From contig CAMOLN010000061.1 of the NCBI GenBank assembly GCA_946618745.1, positions 1 to 6,238 of the forward strand: DNA of 6,238 bases, read 5' to 3'. Numbering within the stretch: the stretch's first letter is position 1; each line of letters opens with the position of its first letter. Source of the stretch: an uncultured Alphaproteobacteria bacterium. GTDB lineage: Bacteria > Pseudomonadota > Alphaproteobacteria > RF32 > CAG-239. Positions 6,000-6,238 of this stretch are shown here, piece after piece. The notes under the pieces were generated by a model. The model searched no databases, was not told the DNA's origin, and was given only the letters and a program-made list of their open reading frames with translations. The position numbers and the translations under genes were made by a program.

Positions 6000-6185
6000 T
6001 TATTCGGCAGTTTTTTGCTTCAATACTTCTTTGCCATTGTATTGACCACATTTCGGACAAACCTCATGAGGTCTTTTCAATTCACCACAATTGGGGCATT
6101 CCATATAAGAAGCTGCTGTTAATGCATCATGAGAACGACGCATATCACGGCGTGATTTTGAAGTTTTCTTTTTAGGTGTAGCCAT
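6000..6185 (-). CDS. rpmF: 50S ribosomal protein L32
   Basis: The 61-residue basic protein begins [20 protein letters not shown], the standard L32 N-terminus. It carries a four-cysteine zinc ribbon, CPNC (30-33) and CPKC (43-46), so it is the zinc-binding C+ form. L32 belongs to the large subunit near the peptidyl-transferase side. The ATG at 6185 is preceded by AAGGG (6199-6195) nine bases upstream. It leads the rpmF-plsX unit on the minus strand. A promoter should lie in 6186-6238 or beyond, but I see no good pair of boxes there. Confidence 0.96.
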   Translation of the reverse strand: MATPKKKTSKSRRDMRRSHDALTAASYMECPNCGELKRPHEVCPKCGQYNGKEVLKQKTAE

Positions 6186-6238
6186 TTTAATTAACCCTTG
6201 TATTAATAGTTATTCCATTTTGATTATTGGCAGTTGTA

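Noticed and set aside
6186..6238. Promoter for rpmF
   Set aside because: Only partial matches are visible (for example CTGCCA with poorly spaced AT-rich boxes), too weak to call.

Overview
The window looks like chromosomal DNA from an AT-rich (roughly one third G+C by eye) Gram-negative bacterium, most likely an alphaproteobacterium. The evidence is the SPOR protein with the alphaproteobacterial 'VKVxPxDPGG...PNQDK' signature, a short Dgt-like dNTPase, and NagZ close to both. In many alphaproteobacteria the order is dgt-argS-SPOR gene-nagZ-scpA-scpB-tatA. Here argS and scpAB are absent from the expected places and a site-2 protease gene sits between the SPOR gene and nagZ. The low G+C and tight gene packing would fit a host-associated or streamlined lineage, but the genus cannot be told from this window.

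Layout: (1) 1-276, minus strand, is the N-terminal part of exodeoxyribonuclease III (xthA), cut by the window edge. (2) 277-347 is a divergent promoter region. (3) 348-1502, plus, is a dGTPase-like dNTP triphosphohydrolase. (4) 1503-1577 holds a perfect 13-bp inverted repeat overlapping a near-consensus sigma70-type promoter. (5) 1578-4379, plus, is a tightly coupled operon: SPOR cell-envelope protein, M50 site-2 protease, NagZ, and a 53-residue membrane protein of TatA-like shape. Its junctions overlap (TAATG, ATGA, ATGTTGA). (6) 4380-4494 is a short AT-rich spacer with an extended -10 promoter and a Shine-Dalgarno (SD) sequence inside a small hairpin. (7) 4495-4902, plus, is an unrecognised serine-rich protein of 135 residues. 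(8) 4905-6185, minus, is rpmF-plsX, converging on the serine-rich gene with a gap of two bases.

Together the genes cover DNA repair and nucleotide-pool control (xthA, dgt), peptidoglycan binding and recycling (SPOR protein, NagZ), intramembrane proteolysis (M50), ribosome assembly and phospholipid synthesis (rpmF, plsX). Several starts were moved from the longest open frame because an SD sequence points to a later codon: dgt at 348, the SPOR gene at 1578, the M50 gene at 2486 and plsX at 5954.

I see no RNA gene, CRISPR array, insertion sequence or phage gene. The parts least explained by known families are the serine-rich orphan, the TatA-like small protein, and the promoter embedded in an inverted repeat. 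None of these amounts to a demonstrated new system.
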